From Tigriopus japonicus (taxonomy: Eukaryota > Arthropoda > Copepoda > Harpacticoida > Harpacticidae): a stretch of 64,000 nucleotides of DNA. Position numbers and translations under genes: made by a program. Below, piece by piece: positions 26,101 to 38,100 of the stretch. The notes beneath the pieces were generated by a model. That model ran no database searches. It was not told the origin of the DNA and worked only from the letters and a program-made list of their open reading frames with translations. The number at the start of each line of letters is the position of its first letter. Position 1 is the first letter of the stretch. The DNA is taken from the NCBI GenBank assembly GCA_010645155.1, contig CM021319.1:8851330-8915329 (forward strand). Reading direction: 5' to 3'.

Positions 26101-29100
26101 GGCCTTCAATTTGTGATAAGAACGCATTCAATATTGTGTTCCTCGCCTTTCGGCTAAAAAGGATCAATATACCCTGACTCAAATATTGGAGACGCCCGGT
26201 TAAATGCGCACAATCTGGTCCGTTGGTTTTGGAATTTGTGTCCATCCTTAAAGAAAACGCTTCCCATCAACCATATTTTGGGACCCTGGACCCACTAAAA
26301 AGGTTCATCATCCTTAGCTAGAGCCAATCTTTGTTCCCTTTTCAAGACACAAACTCCCACTATTAGAGAAGATAATGGAAATTGTTGCATTTCGTACGTT
26401 GGGAAAAAAGCCAAAGAGAAACGAGAGCTGAAAGCGACTCCTTTGAAAGAAACAACATGAGCAAACTGCAACTTCTTTCAGTGTTCTTTCCTTGCTCGGA
26501 AAGACAGAATCTGTATACGGTTATCTCGAGATGATCAGAAGGCTCAAAATCTAGAGCGGAAACAGCAGCGAGCAAAATAAACACGGGACAAAAACAACGA
26601 ACGCTTTCGGAACAAAAGACAGATTTTTTTCGTTTGAAGCTTGATCGAATTTCTTCTGGAATTAAGTCAGGCTGAAGACATCTTCCATGCATGAGCCAAC
26701 AAGCGTACAGATTTGGGGCTTCAATATAACCTTTATTCAAGAGAATTTCACATACATTGTTGTTAAGGTGACGTCTAAACAAGCGAGAATCTCTCGTTGA
26801 ACTTGAGATGTCTGCATCTTAAGTAATGGGCATTCATACAACAACGTAAACCTCAGAAATGGAAGCGAAACAAACTCTCATTTTGTACATTTGAGCAAGG
26901 CCGAAAGCGAATCTTTGTTGGATGGGATGAAGACTCTGGCTTGGTGAAAGAAGAAGAAACTGAGAGCTGCACTCACGTCAAACTTGGAACCCGCCAACTT
27001 TTGTGTGGGATCCTCATGGTTTCTAGTCCAGATTCACTTACATCTCACACAAAGTGAAGGAGGCCTTTCGTTTCTTAGAGTCAGTTTGAGGTGGAGCTTT
27101 TGTGATTGTTACAATTGGGAAAGTTTTATATGTTAGTGGAACACACTTTGAATATGGAACATGGATACGTTTCGAAGAAGGCAAGGAGGCTCTTTGTGAG
27201 CATATATGGATTGGGTTGTGTATACTGTCGGGTTCAAATGGAATCGATCAAAGCGAAGATTTGGACGAAAAAGAGAAGCAAGAAAAAGTTTCGGGTTTCT
27301 TGTTCCACTCTCTTATCGCCCCTTGGCACAAAATTACAGAAAAGTTCCTTGTCCCAAAAGAATGTGCATCGTTCGTACAAGGGTTGGTTGCTCGTAACAG
27401 TAATTCATAAATGGCTTTGATAGGAGTCCTCCTCCCAAGGGACTCTTTGAAACGCCAAGACTTTAAGTTGGTGGAGGAAAAATGTGGATGTGTTCCTCAT
27501 TCCTTCCCTCTCGTTACTTAATGCTCAGTTTGCCGACTTTTTCTGGCCAAGACAGTTTTCTGATGGTCAACGATCCCAAACTTTGACGGCGGGTCCGAAC
27601 TTTCTTTGATTGACCAAACTCAGCAAAGCTCATTGAAGCATGCGAATTCTATTTTCTGGAACACCCTTTTTGATCTGAATAAGGAACTGGGAGGTACAAC
27701 AAGTAAGTGGCGAGGAAGACCCAAGGGTGATGAATCTGGTCCCAAAGGAAGATGTGAAGATTACAAGGAAAACAAGAGGGACTAAAGTGGGACAAAGTAC
27801 TCGGAAGTCCTTTCGGCTGTCACTCACTCTAATTTGAATCAGTGTCTCCCTTCGAACAATGTAAATGTTCCCCTCTCATCAGCGGATAAGGCTCTTCAGA
27901 TGAAATCCTCTTGAACGAACTTATAAGACTGTTGGTGTTGTTTACAAAAAGGTTGTTTCTTTGGAACTTGAAGTTGGAACGATAACGTACCGAGTAAGCG
28001 ATCCCTTGAGTTTCCTGAATCCCAACCTTGGTCCAGATTCCAAAATCTTTGTACGTACTAGGCTCCTAGGCCAACGAAAGATCTCAAGTACCCAAAGAGG
28101 AAGAGGAAACGAACGAATGGTTGGAACACGCGGAACAAGAGCAACTCCAAGCAAAGTGAAGTGGCGAAGGTCCAAATCTATAGAAGTTCTCTTGTGAGTT
28201 CGTGTGTGCCTGAGAGTGTAAGTGTGAGAGAAACCTGGAAAAAAACGACCGAGCCGAGGAAAAGTGCCCTCGTCTTCTTGTCGCTCTCGTCCATTCTTCT
28301 TCGCCATGTGGATCTGGGGACTCATCGAGGTCCTGCTTTGATGGGTATTCTTTGGTTCCTTAGTTTGTCACTCTTCCTCCTTCTCCTTTTCCTTCTCCTC
28401 TCATGGTAAGAAAGAATCCTTTAATCTGACGGCTGGGAAAACGGGACAACCACCTTTGGTGCTCGCATGGGACATCGTCTTGGAACGGATAAATTAGATT
28501 TTGTTTGGAACTTTCCTGCATTCTGGCATGGTCATTTCGAAAGAGGAACGGCGGGTCAAGTTGGAGGCCAAAGGGTACTTAAGCTCGAGAAAAGAGGCTA
28601 GGGACAGGGTCCATAAATGGGTTTCAATGATACGCTCCAAATCACAAAAATACAAGCTTCTCTATCCCTTCCTTTTGTTCCTTGTTCCTTCCAGAATATC
28701 TGCATCTTTGCTAGGTAGCTGACATGCGTTAGTTTTTAGAATCCTGACCCCTTTTTTCCAGAGGAACCATGAGTCTTGCGTTTTGGATGAAATGATGTCT
28801 CATCCAAAATTCATGGAAATCATGTCATAATCATTATTCCTCCCTTCAAGAACTTGTCTAGACGGGCTTTCCAGGCCGGATAATGAATCTCAAATTCATG
28901 TTGATGATCTCTTCCTCTATCCAATAACGTGATGTTGAAGGAAAATCGAATCAGATCTGAAAAACCGCTTCTCACCCTTCAAAATGTCTGCAACTAACGG
29001 CACATGCTAACACTTGATGGCTCTCATAATCGTAACCCCTCACAAGAGAACTTTCTCTCATGGAACAGAATCAGACTCATTATCCCAAGTTTATTTTATC

Positions 29101-32100
29101 TGGTTGGTGGCGGATGATGAAGAAGCCGTGAGGATGTTTTCCCCCACGCGTAGCTAAGAGCTAGTTAGTTACCAAAAATTTGGACTTACAGAGAACGTTG
29201 AGCAGAATCTGAGCTGTGACGGGTTGGCTCACTTGGTTGTCGGCCACACAAATGTAGGTGCCTTCATCGCTCCTCCCAATATCAGTAAGGGACAGGGTTG
29301 CCCCACGTTCGGTCAATCGGCCACTTGAGAAGTACTTGCGATGCTGCAAAGAACGAGAAAAGAGGAAATAATGTCATTACCAGGGTGACAAAGACAGGCG
29401 AATGAGGAAAGAGAGAAAGAAGGGAAGGGATAAAGGGGAATAACTAACGTTACCCCTCCTTCTTCTTCTCTTTACTCTTCAAAGGATTTGGTGGAGCGGA
29501 CATTTTATCCGAGGCTCTAAAAACCCCTTTTGTTCCTGCCCAATCAATATCCGGTGCACTTGTATGGCTGGCTAATGAACCTCAAGTGACCAGATTTCGC
29601 TTGGCCTCACATGTGATCAAAAGGAAGACGTTTACTCCGGAGCTCCCATGAGCTAATTTTGAACATAAGATACACAGCCTCTCTCGTCACTTTGACACTA
29701 AGTTTACAACACCACATTTTTGTTTCTCTTGGAACAAAAGTATGTGAATTTCCATAAACATTCCGGTCTAGGGGGGCAATTGTTGGACTGGTGTTTCATT
29801 GCGTGTCCAGAGTTCCACTTTGTTCCACGGTTGAGTAATTTGACAGAAGGACCTTTGTATCGTTGTTGATGGGAGTCTCGTTTCGTCCATCACCCTCACA
29901 GTGTGGTTGGTCGAGAAATTGAACAACCCTCTTTTAGAGATTGTTGCCACTTTTACGAAAACGAGAAGTCTAGACAATTCCAAAGCAAATAGGGACTTCT
30001 ATTAAGCTGAACCGGATTTGGAGGCGTGTTAGAAGGTGAAGAATTGTAAACAATGAGATCATTGGAAATGCAGGTTTTTGGGAAGATTTTTTGTTCTTAG
30101 TGAGACACGACATCAAAGCCAGACACGTTGATTCTCAAAAAGTTTTTCCTCCACTCGAACTTGTTCCAATTGAACTGAAAGAGGATCCATTGGGAAATGA
30201 GCAGTCGTTACGGTTGCAAGTTCGACAACTGATCCTTTCTCTTTTTTTCTGGAACAAATGGATCAAGATTTTAGATCAGATCCCATTGTGAGGTTGAAGA
30301 AAAAGGTTTTTGTTGTGTCATCGTTGGAACGTGTGAAACGACCCAAATATAAACAGTATCAAATACCTCTCACTTCATTTGTGAGAATTGGCCATAAAAT
30401 TAAGGAGGAAACGCAAGATGAAGGGGTGGAAGGTAATGCCCAAAGTTTTGAACAAATAATGCTCAAATAAGCTAAAAAGTTCGGGCCATAAAAGCGAACA
30501 TAAACGTGATTGCCTCAACGCGGGACTGCCAGACGCCTTTAGCTTCAATTGGAACCCTTGGACCAACCAACTGAATGGAGGGGGAAAAAGAGATGAAGGA
30601 AAATTAACCCTGATCACCTACAAATGTGAGAAACTGCCCTATGTTCCCTTTCTGTAATCTGCGACAGGTTTTCAGAAAGGAGACGGGTGGAACAACATGG
30701 TGGATCTTGATGTCGAAGAGATATCAAAGAAAAAGGGAAAATATCTTGAAGACAGCCTTTTTGTGGAAGAAAAACCGTGTCATATTTTTCATGGCCGCCA
30801 TTTCACAAAACCTTAAAAGGAAAATGGGCTCTAAAAGAAAGTCAGACAGAAATTGGGGTAGGAAGGTGGACCATAGAGAAGCATGGCGGATCAAACATGG
30901 ATGGAAGGCGAGTTCCAATTTGGTGACGAGAGGCCGTTATGTGAGTGCCACTTGGATCAAGACCGAGAGAATAGGAAATCTGCATAACCTTAAATGGATC
31001 CACCATGCTTCAGCGTTCCAAAGTGGGACAATGGATGCAGATTGAGGTCATGGCCTCCTAGACATAACTATTCCCAATGCACGTAGTGCATGTGAGGTAT
31101 GCCAGTCCATGATCCCGTCCTTGTCAAGTCTCAATCATAATTATAACAAGGCTGTTCCTGGTTCATGAATGCTCCATGAAGCGCTTTATCGAATTCCAAT
31201 ACGTTTGGGCAGAGGTGAAAAACGAGACTTCCTCATAGAGAACGGAAGAGAGTGAGTGATATTTTCGACGTCTCTTGGGCGTTCGTTCCCAGTCAAATAC
31301 AAGCACATCCTTGAGACAGGCCCAAGAGGCATGTTGCACTAATCCACAAGATTTGGACCAACCCTTCCAAGATGGAACACGTTCAGCTCATGTTTTATCT
31401 TGGGCCACTCTGCATATTTGTGAAGACGCATGGCACAACTGAGATCTACCTCGTAATTCATGTTCGTTTAGCTTCAAAATGCGCCACTTCACCCCAAAAC
31501 GCGAATGAAATGAAACAGGAAATGCGGAACCCTCAAGAAGAAACGACTCGCTCAAAGTGAAATGGCCTTTCAAAATCAGTACCAAGGTCACACCGATCTG
31601 CCAATGAAAAAGTCATGCACTTCCCAGAATCCCTTCATTTTTTTCACGTTCGTTCTGCTTTTCCGCGTGAACTTGTGGAACAACTGTGTGAAGAGAGTCC
31701 AAGTTCCACTAGACATGTGGTGTTGGCGTCGCTGATAGGTTGAGTGGAGCACGTTTTTGCTGCCTCATTATTGGAACCAATCACTTGGACGGTCAAGTGG
31801 AACGTGAAGAAAAACGGCAAGGTTGGCAAAAAGCAAAAATAAAACCTGCTTACAATCTTGGAGGAGTCATAGTTTGATGAGGATGAAAATCAAAAGAGAT
31901 CTATTTTTGAGCATCGACATCTTTAGTATGGTGTTCCATTGGGAAAACAATGAATCAAGTTGAATTATTCAAATTGGACCAAGGTGACGACTGACGAGCG
32001 CGTGCTTCGAGTATTGAATTTTGGGAAAATATTTGCAAACTGTCAACCTCATGGATAAAAATATTTGGACCTCTTGGAAAGGAGATGAGAGAGAGTGTGT

Positions 32101-35100
32101 GTACTGTCAAGTTGGTGATAGAAGGAACAATGGTCTCGACCAGAAGGTCCTTTTTGTGCCATCCCTGAGAATAAACCAGAAAGACACTTTCTGGTTGTGT
32201 TCCATCTGACTCAACTGATTGTTCTTCAGGATAAACCTCGTTACAAAATAGATAGAGTAAGAAGATAAATGCCCACACAAATGGTCCAGAAACACCTCAA
32301 AACAGATGGTTCTGCCAAGGAATGACCTGTTAGACCAAAAAAGGGGGGACATCAAGGCCAAATTGCACATTTTCTTGGATTGGCCTTTATTCTAATTACA
32401 AAATTCACTTTGAAAAACGGCAACGACTTTATCTTGCTCAGAGTGACGTCAAATTTTCTTCAAAATTTATCCATCTCTCCCTTGGGATGAATCAGTCAGT
32501 TTTTCCATTATGTTTCACTTGGTGACTGCGGTAGTAAAAAAGGGGGATCATTTTTGTCAGAAAAAAACTTTGAAGATCACAAGGCGAGAGAAGGGAAAAT
32601 TTGGCGATCAACTTCCCCGGCACTTTTTAATTAGATCTGTTTCGCAAGTTTTCTCGGCAATTTGGTTATTCGTCGACTAATTTCACTCCAAAAACAACTC
32701 GATGTTCCCAAGTGAGTTTGGTGATCTATCTGCAAATTCATGGATCATTCTAAAATCGTTTAAGTGGTCCATGCTCAATGGCTCTCAAATTGAAACCCAA
32801 TCAGATGGAACATCTCGTCGAATCGGTGAAGCCTTTGTGGATGGAAAAGAGGATGAGCAGGTTCTGGGTTTTTTCAAGGGAAAAATGAGCCAGGTTTCAG
32901 GCTCAAGAAGGACCAAATATGAGTTTGATGGATGGAACTGTATGGGCTTGTATCTTGCACTGAAGGCAAAGGCAATATGAATAGATATCCCACTAGGCTC
33001 CTTCACTCACTCTACGTACAGACCCACTACTTCATTGATGGGGGGATTGTGATGTTCCAGTATACCCAAATGGGATTAATCCATCAACCAGTTATCTTTC
33101 GATGTCCTTGATAGAAACCGAGGGGGGATTCAAAGGCTGGAACAAGTTTGGAACACGCCAAAAACACTAAGTTATCCCTGGACCTCGACATTTATTGTGA
33201 AAAAACAGACATGCTCGAATTTATTGCATTTATTATGGGGTTTCTTTTTCCCCTTCTTTCTCACTGTGTGCGAGTCCCTCTCTGGGGAGATGGACGAAGA
33301 GCAAAAAACGTGAATGCTGTTGTTGCGCTCTATCATGGTTCCATCCATCTTGATGGCCCAAGGCAAAACCAAAGTCCATAAACCATTACTTATTCAACAA
33401 GGGCTCAGCCAAACTGATACTAGTTGTGATGGATCAGTATGTACGTTTACAGTGGCTCCTTCTTCTCCTCTTCCTTTCAGGAGAAGGGTCCTGAATGAAA
33501 TCGAGAATGTCAAGTTGGTGGCGTTCTTGACCATGGAATTGTTGGTTCCCCATCCATACATGGACAAACTGGTGATCCCATGTGAGCTTGGTTCTTCTTT
33601 GCGTGGACCCTTCTGGAGCTTTTCTACTCTGAAGGTTCATTATGAATGAGACTCATCATGAAGTATTCATAACAATGTTTAGACTTGCTAGCCAACAGCC
33701 TTGAGTCCAACTCAGGGAACGTGACCTTCAGTGCATATGGAACGCTTCCAAATCTCGCACTCACGGACCATGTTGTAAATTGGAAGAGATTTCAAATCTG
33801 AGCCCAGAGATTCTTTCCAGCTCAAAGAGAAATCCAATGCACTTCAATGCAAATCGTGAGTAACGCGGGAGCTTCTCCAAAAAATTGAGGTTCTCTGATC
33901 AAAAGCCATTGGCGAATGCATCACAGCATCAGCAAAACATATTTCAGAAAATATTTTGGAACTCATCCGTCTTTCCCAAAGTTGGACTCTAAACCACATC
34001 TCACTCACGCTCCTCGTTCGGTGCATCATATTACAGCTCCATGATCTCATCCCATTGTGGGCCTTTTAAAAGGCCACAAACTTTTCCCGCGTTAGTCCCT
34101 CAAAGTCCCTTAAGTTGGTTGAGCTGGGCCCATCCACCAAAAACAGCTCGGATGTTAATTTTGATCTAAGAGAATATTCATTTTCGAGCTCCTTGGAAAC
34201 GTGCTTGAACCAACTCGGCAGATCTTTACAAATTCCATCTTCATCCCAAGATGTGCCAAGTGAGTTGAAAGTGGAACTTGAGTCCAGGGTGCAGAAAAAA
34301 GAGCCACTACGTACCAAAGAATCAGACCTGGCCTTGCCGAGATAGACAGACAGACAGATGAGAGTGCCAGCGGTTCCAACCATAAATTTGCCACTGGACA
34401 GTTCAGATCGTGCTATGCTACTCTACGTTCAGTCACCTCCTTCAAGGTGAGCTTTGATTAATTTGATGTCCCTAAAACTTACCTCTCTTTCCCAATGAAT
34501 GTTGGGTGTAGGATGACCGGTTGCGGAACAATTCAAGCTGACACGGCTACCCTTTCTGGCTGTGATGCGGCCATTACCCGATATAGCCTGGATGCTCGGG
34601 GGCACTGAAAAAAAAACAAGAGATGGTTGAGTGATATCTACAATAATGAGCGAATGCAAGTGTTATTTTTTGAGTTATTCTCTTGATCAAAGTAAAAGTA
34701 CAGAAACTTGAGAGGTCTCTGTGACGATTTTCAGCCACATTTTTTTACCTCTCTGCACAAGAAAGAAATAAGTGAGTAATTGGCTTTGATTTGGATACAA
34801 TGTGCAATGGAATAACTCCTATTCATATCAAGTTTCAAGGAGAAATTATGACGAATGCAAGAAGCCCTTGGTTTTATTTTAAACATTCTGTGTTGATCCC
34901 TTTTCATGAGAACAATTTACTATTATAATTGTTTATGACTCTTAATTACCCAGGATAAAACCTTCAGTGGTTTGGGCAAGAAATGAGAAGGGCCCTTTGC
35001 ACAAAACAGGGACTTTCTCCATTGTTAGAAAAAATTGCAAACTTTCATAATATTTTAGTAGCACATTTTGATCTTCGAAGAGACGATTATAAACTGTCTT

Positions 35101-38100
35101 TCAAATTCTAACAAGAAGTGACTATAATCACAAAGTCTATGATTGGAGATGCTCTTTCACACGGTCCGAGTTCCACTTTCTACAATAGCATTTTTTTCCG
35201 ATCTTGGGACTAAAGGATCCGCCGAAAATCTTAGTAGGTGGTGTTACGTTGCGCAGACATTTATTCTCGGTAGGGATCCTTGAGCGATGTTTCTTACCTA
35301 GGCTAAGCTAGCAGCAGTGTTCCCATTTTTTTTCTTGGAATGCTTCCCATTTTCTGCTACAAATTTGCAACGGAAGTGGGTCGAGCCAAACGGATACAGG
35401 AAATTGGTGAACAAAAAAATGGAGGCGTTAGTAACGGAAGAGGGAACCTCAAATGACGACGAGCGAGCACCACCCAGCAATAACTGTTCCAAATTGGATG
35501 GATCCAAAGATTTGTTCCATTGTGCTTTAAATCTCAATTAGCCTTGAAACTTTTCACTTATTCTTTCAAGGTTCTTACGTGTGAAGATTGATGTTATGAC
35601 GAATAATTAGCTTGAAAAAGTGCTGAACTAAAATAATCTTGGCCACATAATGTATCCTCATTAAATCCAATCATCCTGAGGCTCGAGTTTTGTGAATAGA
35701 CCTACTTCGTTCTCTCTGCTTTGCTTGAAATTCCCGCAGGAAAAAAGCTCAAAAGAGAGAAGAGGGATCAGGATTGGAAGTGAGCCCAGTACAATCTCAA
35801 ACAGACCCTCTCACAAGAGCGGGCGTGGTCTATCCAACAATTAGACTTCATGCCCCATTACCTGTCTCTATAGAGTGGAAATGCAGAAAAGTTCCACCAC
35901 AATGAACTAAGTACGATCGTGTATGGAGTGAATGGGCAAAATTGCCCTCCTAAGAGGGAATTGTGAATAGGTTCGAGCAATAATAACCTTAAGGTACATT
36001 AAACCTTAGATCTACCAATGCCATGACCAGCAGCCATCATCTTCGATTTTTGAATTCTTTTTTCCAAGTTTGCGCTCAGAATTGTCAGTACTCAATAGAG
36101 GGCGCTTTTGATCAAGTCCATGCTCTTTTTATTTCATTTTCTAACTCTACTATTTATTTTTTTAAATTTCAGAATAATATCAGTCCTCCCGAGACAACGA
36201 GGTTCGAATCCCGCTGTCGGTTAGAGATAGGTTTCATTCACTAATTTAAAAAGATAACAAGAGTTTTAGTTTTTAGATTTCAGTTTATAGATTGTGTTGT
36301 TGCTTTGGATGGCTTTCTTTGATACGTGGCATTTTTAGGTTTCTTTACCCGTCCACAATGTTTCAAATGGCTTTTTAGGTTTGGATAAAACTACCCAAAG
36401 ACATTTTGGCATGTTTAGACCCACATTGCAATGGGGAACAACTGTACTCTTTATATATTGCTTACATTTTGGTCCAAGAAGAGAGTTAAATGCCTAAAAA
36501 CCTTTTAATAATGACATTGTTTGATAAATCATGCAATCCTTATGTAAAGAACACTGAGCTACCTGTAAATTTTAAATTGAATCAAAATATAGGCAACAGG
36601 AGCTGAGTTATTTGAGTTTAATTTTTTTTACATTTTTGACGCCAAAATGACGAAAAAACGTTTTTTATGTGAGTTCTGTCAAAAACAAATTACCACAAAT
36701 TTCATACAGCTTTACAAGATCGCAAAGCAAAATGTTTTTTTTTAGTATTGAAGTCATGTCAAAATAACTCAAAAGAACGGAAAGTATCACTTTTTCTAGA
36801 AAGAATATATTGCACTGTCAAGGACAATCAAGGTTGGGTAACATTTAGAGATTTTGAAAAATTCGGCTGATGTATTAAGTTTCGATTTTAGTCTATTTTG
36901 AACACCGTCCTTCAAGAATTCATTAATTTGAAAATAAATTTGTTCGACATTTTTCTTCGTAATTTTTGTTGAGCACACAACAAAGTGCAAATAATCATGA
37001 AATATGTTTTTCAAAAATGTTATTCAAATGCTCTTTAGTGATATGCGTTATTACTTCGAGTTGTTTTGACGTAAATTTCAAAACTAAAAAAGCATTATGC
37101 AACGCGACAGTGAAAACTATATGAAATTTTTGGGAAACTGCTTTTTTATATATAACTGTGGCGAGTTTCGGCTTTTGGGGATCAAAACTGGACCATTTGA
37201 ACTCCAATATCTCAGTTGCTGTTGATTGTATTTTTATTCAATTTAAACTCAAAAGGTGACTAAATGTTCTGTAAATGTGGATGGAATAGCTAATCAAAAA
37301 ATATAAGTATTATCAACAGGTTTTTAGGTTTTTAACCGTTTACTTGGACCTAAACTTATGTAAAGCAATAAAAGGGTATTTCGATCCAAACCTGAAATTT
37401 GAAACACTGAGCGTCCCGTGACTGGCTAAGGCCATTTTTGGTCAATTTTAACTAAACAATATCCCATCAAAATTTTCATCTTTAATAGACTTGTTTTGAA
37501 ATTCCGAGGCTTTGTAATGAGAGATATCTTAAATGTAGAAAAGCAATTTCAATTCAGTATTGTTTCAACGCCAATGACTTTGAATCTCAATTGGTTCGAC
37601 CTTTCCGAGAACTGTTTTTAACATGAATAAGTATATTAATGAGAATCAATTTGAAATGGTGGGAATAACATGAGCAAATCTTTTTCATAAAAGCTTATGT
37701 ACTTTATCACCACGTATTATAACTAGATTTACGTGAAAGAAAAAAAAAACCTGCGGTAGTTTTGAAAGAGACACAAAATGATGGTTCAAAACATCAAAAA
37801 GGCAAAAAAGCGAAAGGGGTTCATTAGTTGGCCGACAATCGAGTCCAACCCAAGTTGGTTCAAGTTTCAAAGACAAGGAAATTGCTGGGCGAAATAGGTA
37901 AAACGTGGACAAAAAGGACTCTTTGTGAAAGTATAGTACGCGCACGGAACCGACAAAGATAGAGCAATTTATCTAGATTTAACGCTATTTCGAGCTTAAG
38001 TCGTCTTTTTCTCCATTCGGCCTTGAATCACCCACCACCAACCACCCTGGTTTTAAGAGCACTTTCGCGGAGAACACGATTAAATTCCCTTTTTCTAATA

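Larger units (their letters stand above)
24860..29189 (-). other. 4.3-kb intron between Ig2 and Ig3
   Basis: Phase 1 intron (GTAAGT..CAG) containing the TA-flanked element at 25465-25623 and, on the opposite strand, a weak candidate signal-peptide exon at 28341-28405. No other gene recognised. Confidence 0.8.

Noticed and set aside
26363..26782. 139-codon minus-strand ORF
   Set aside because: No recognisable domain, lies in the Ig2/Ig3 intron, and joining it would break the Ig2-Ig3 phase.
30626..31045. 139-codon plus-strand ORF
   Set aside because: Lys/Arg/Trp-rich random composition, inside an intron, no splice or homology support.
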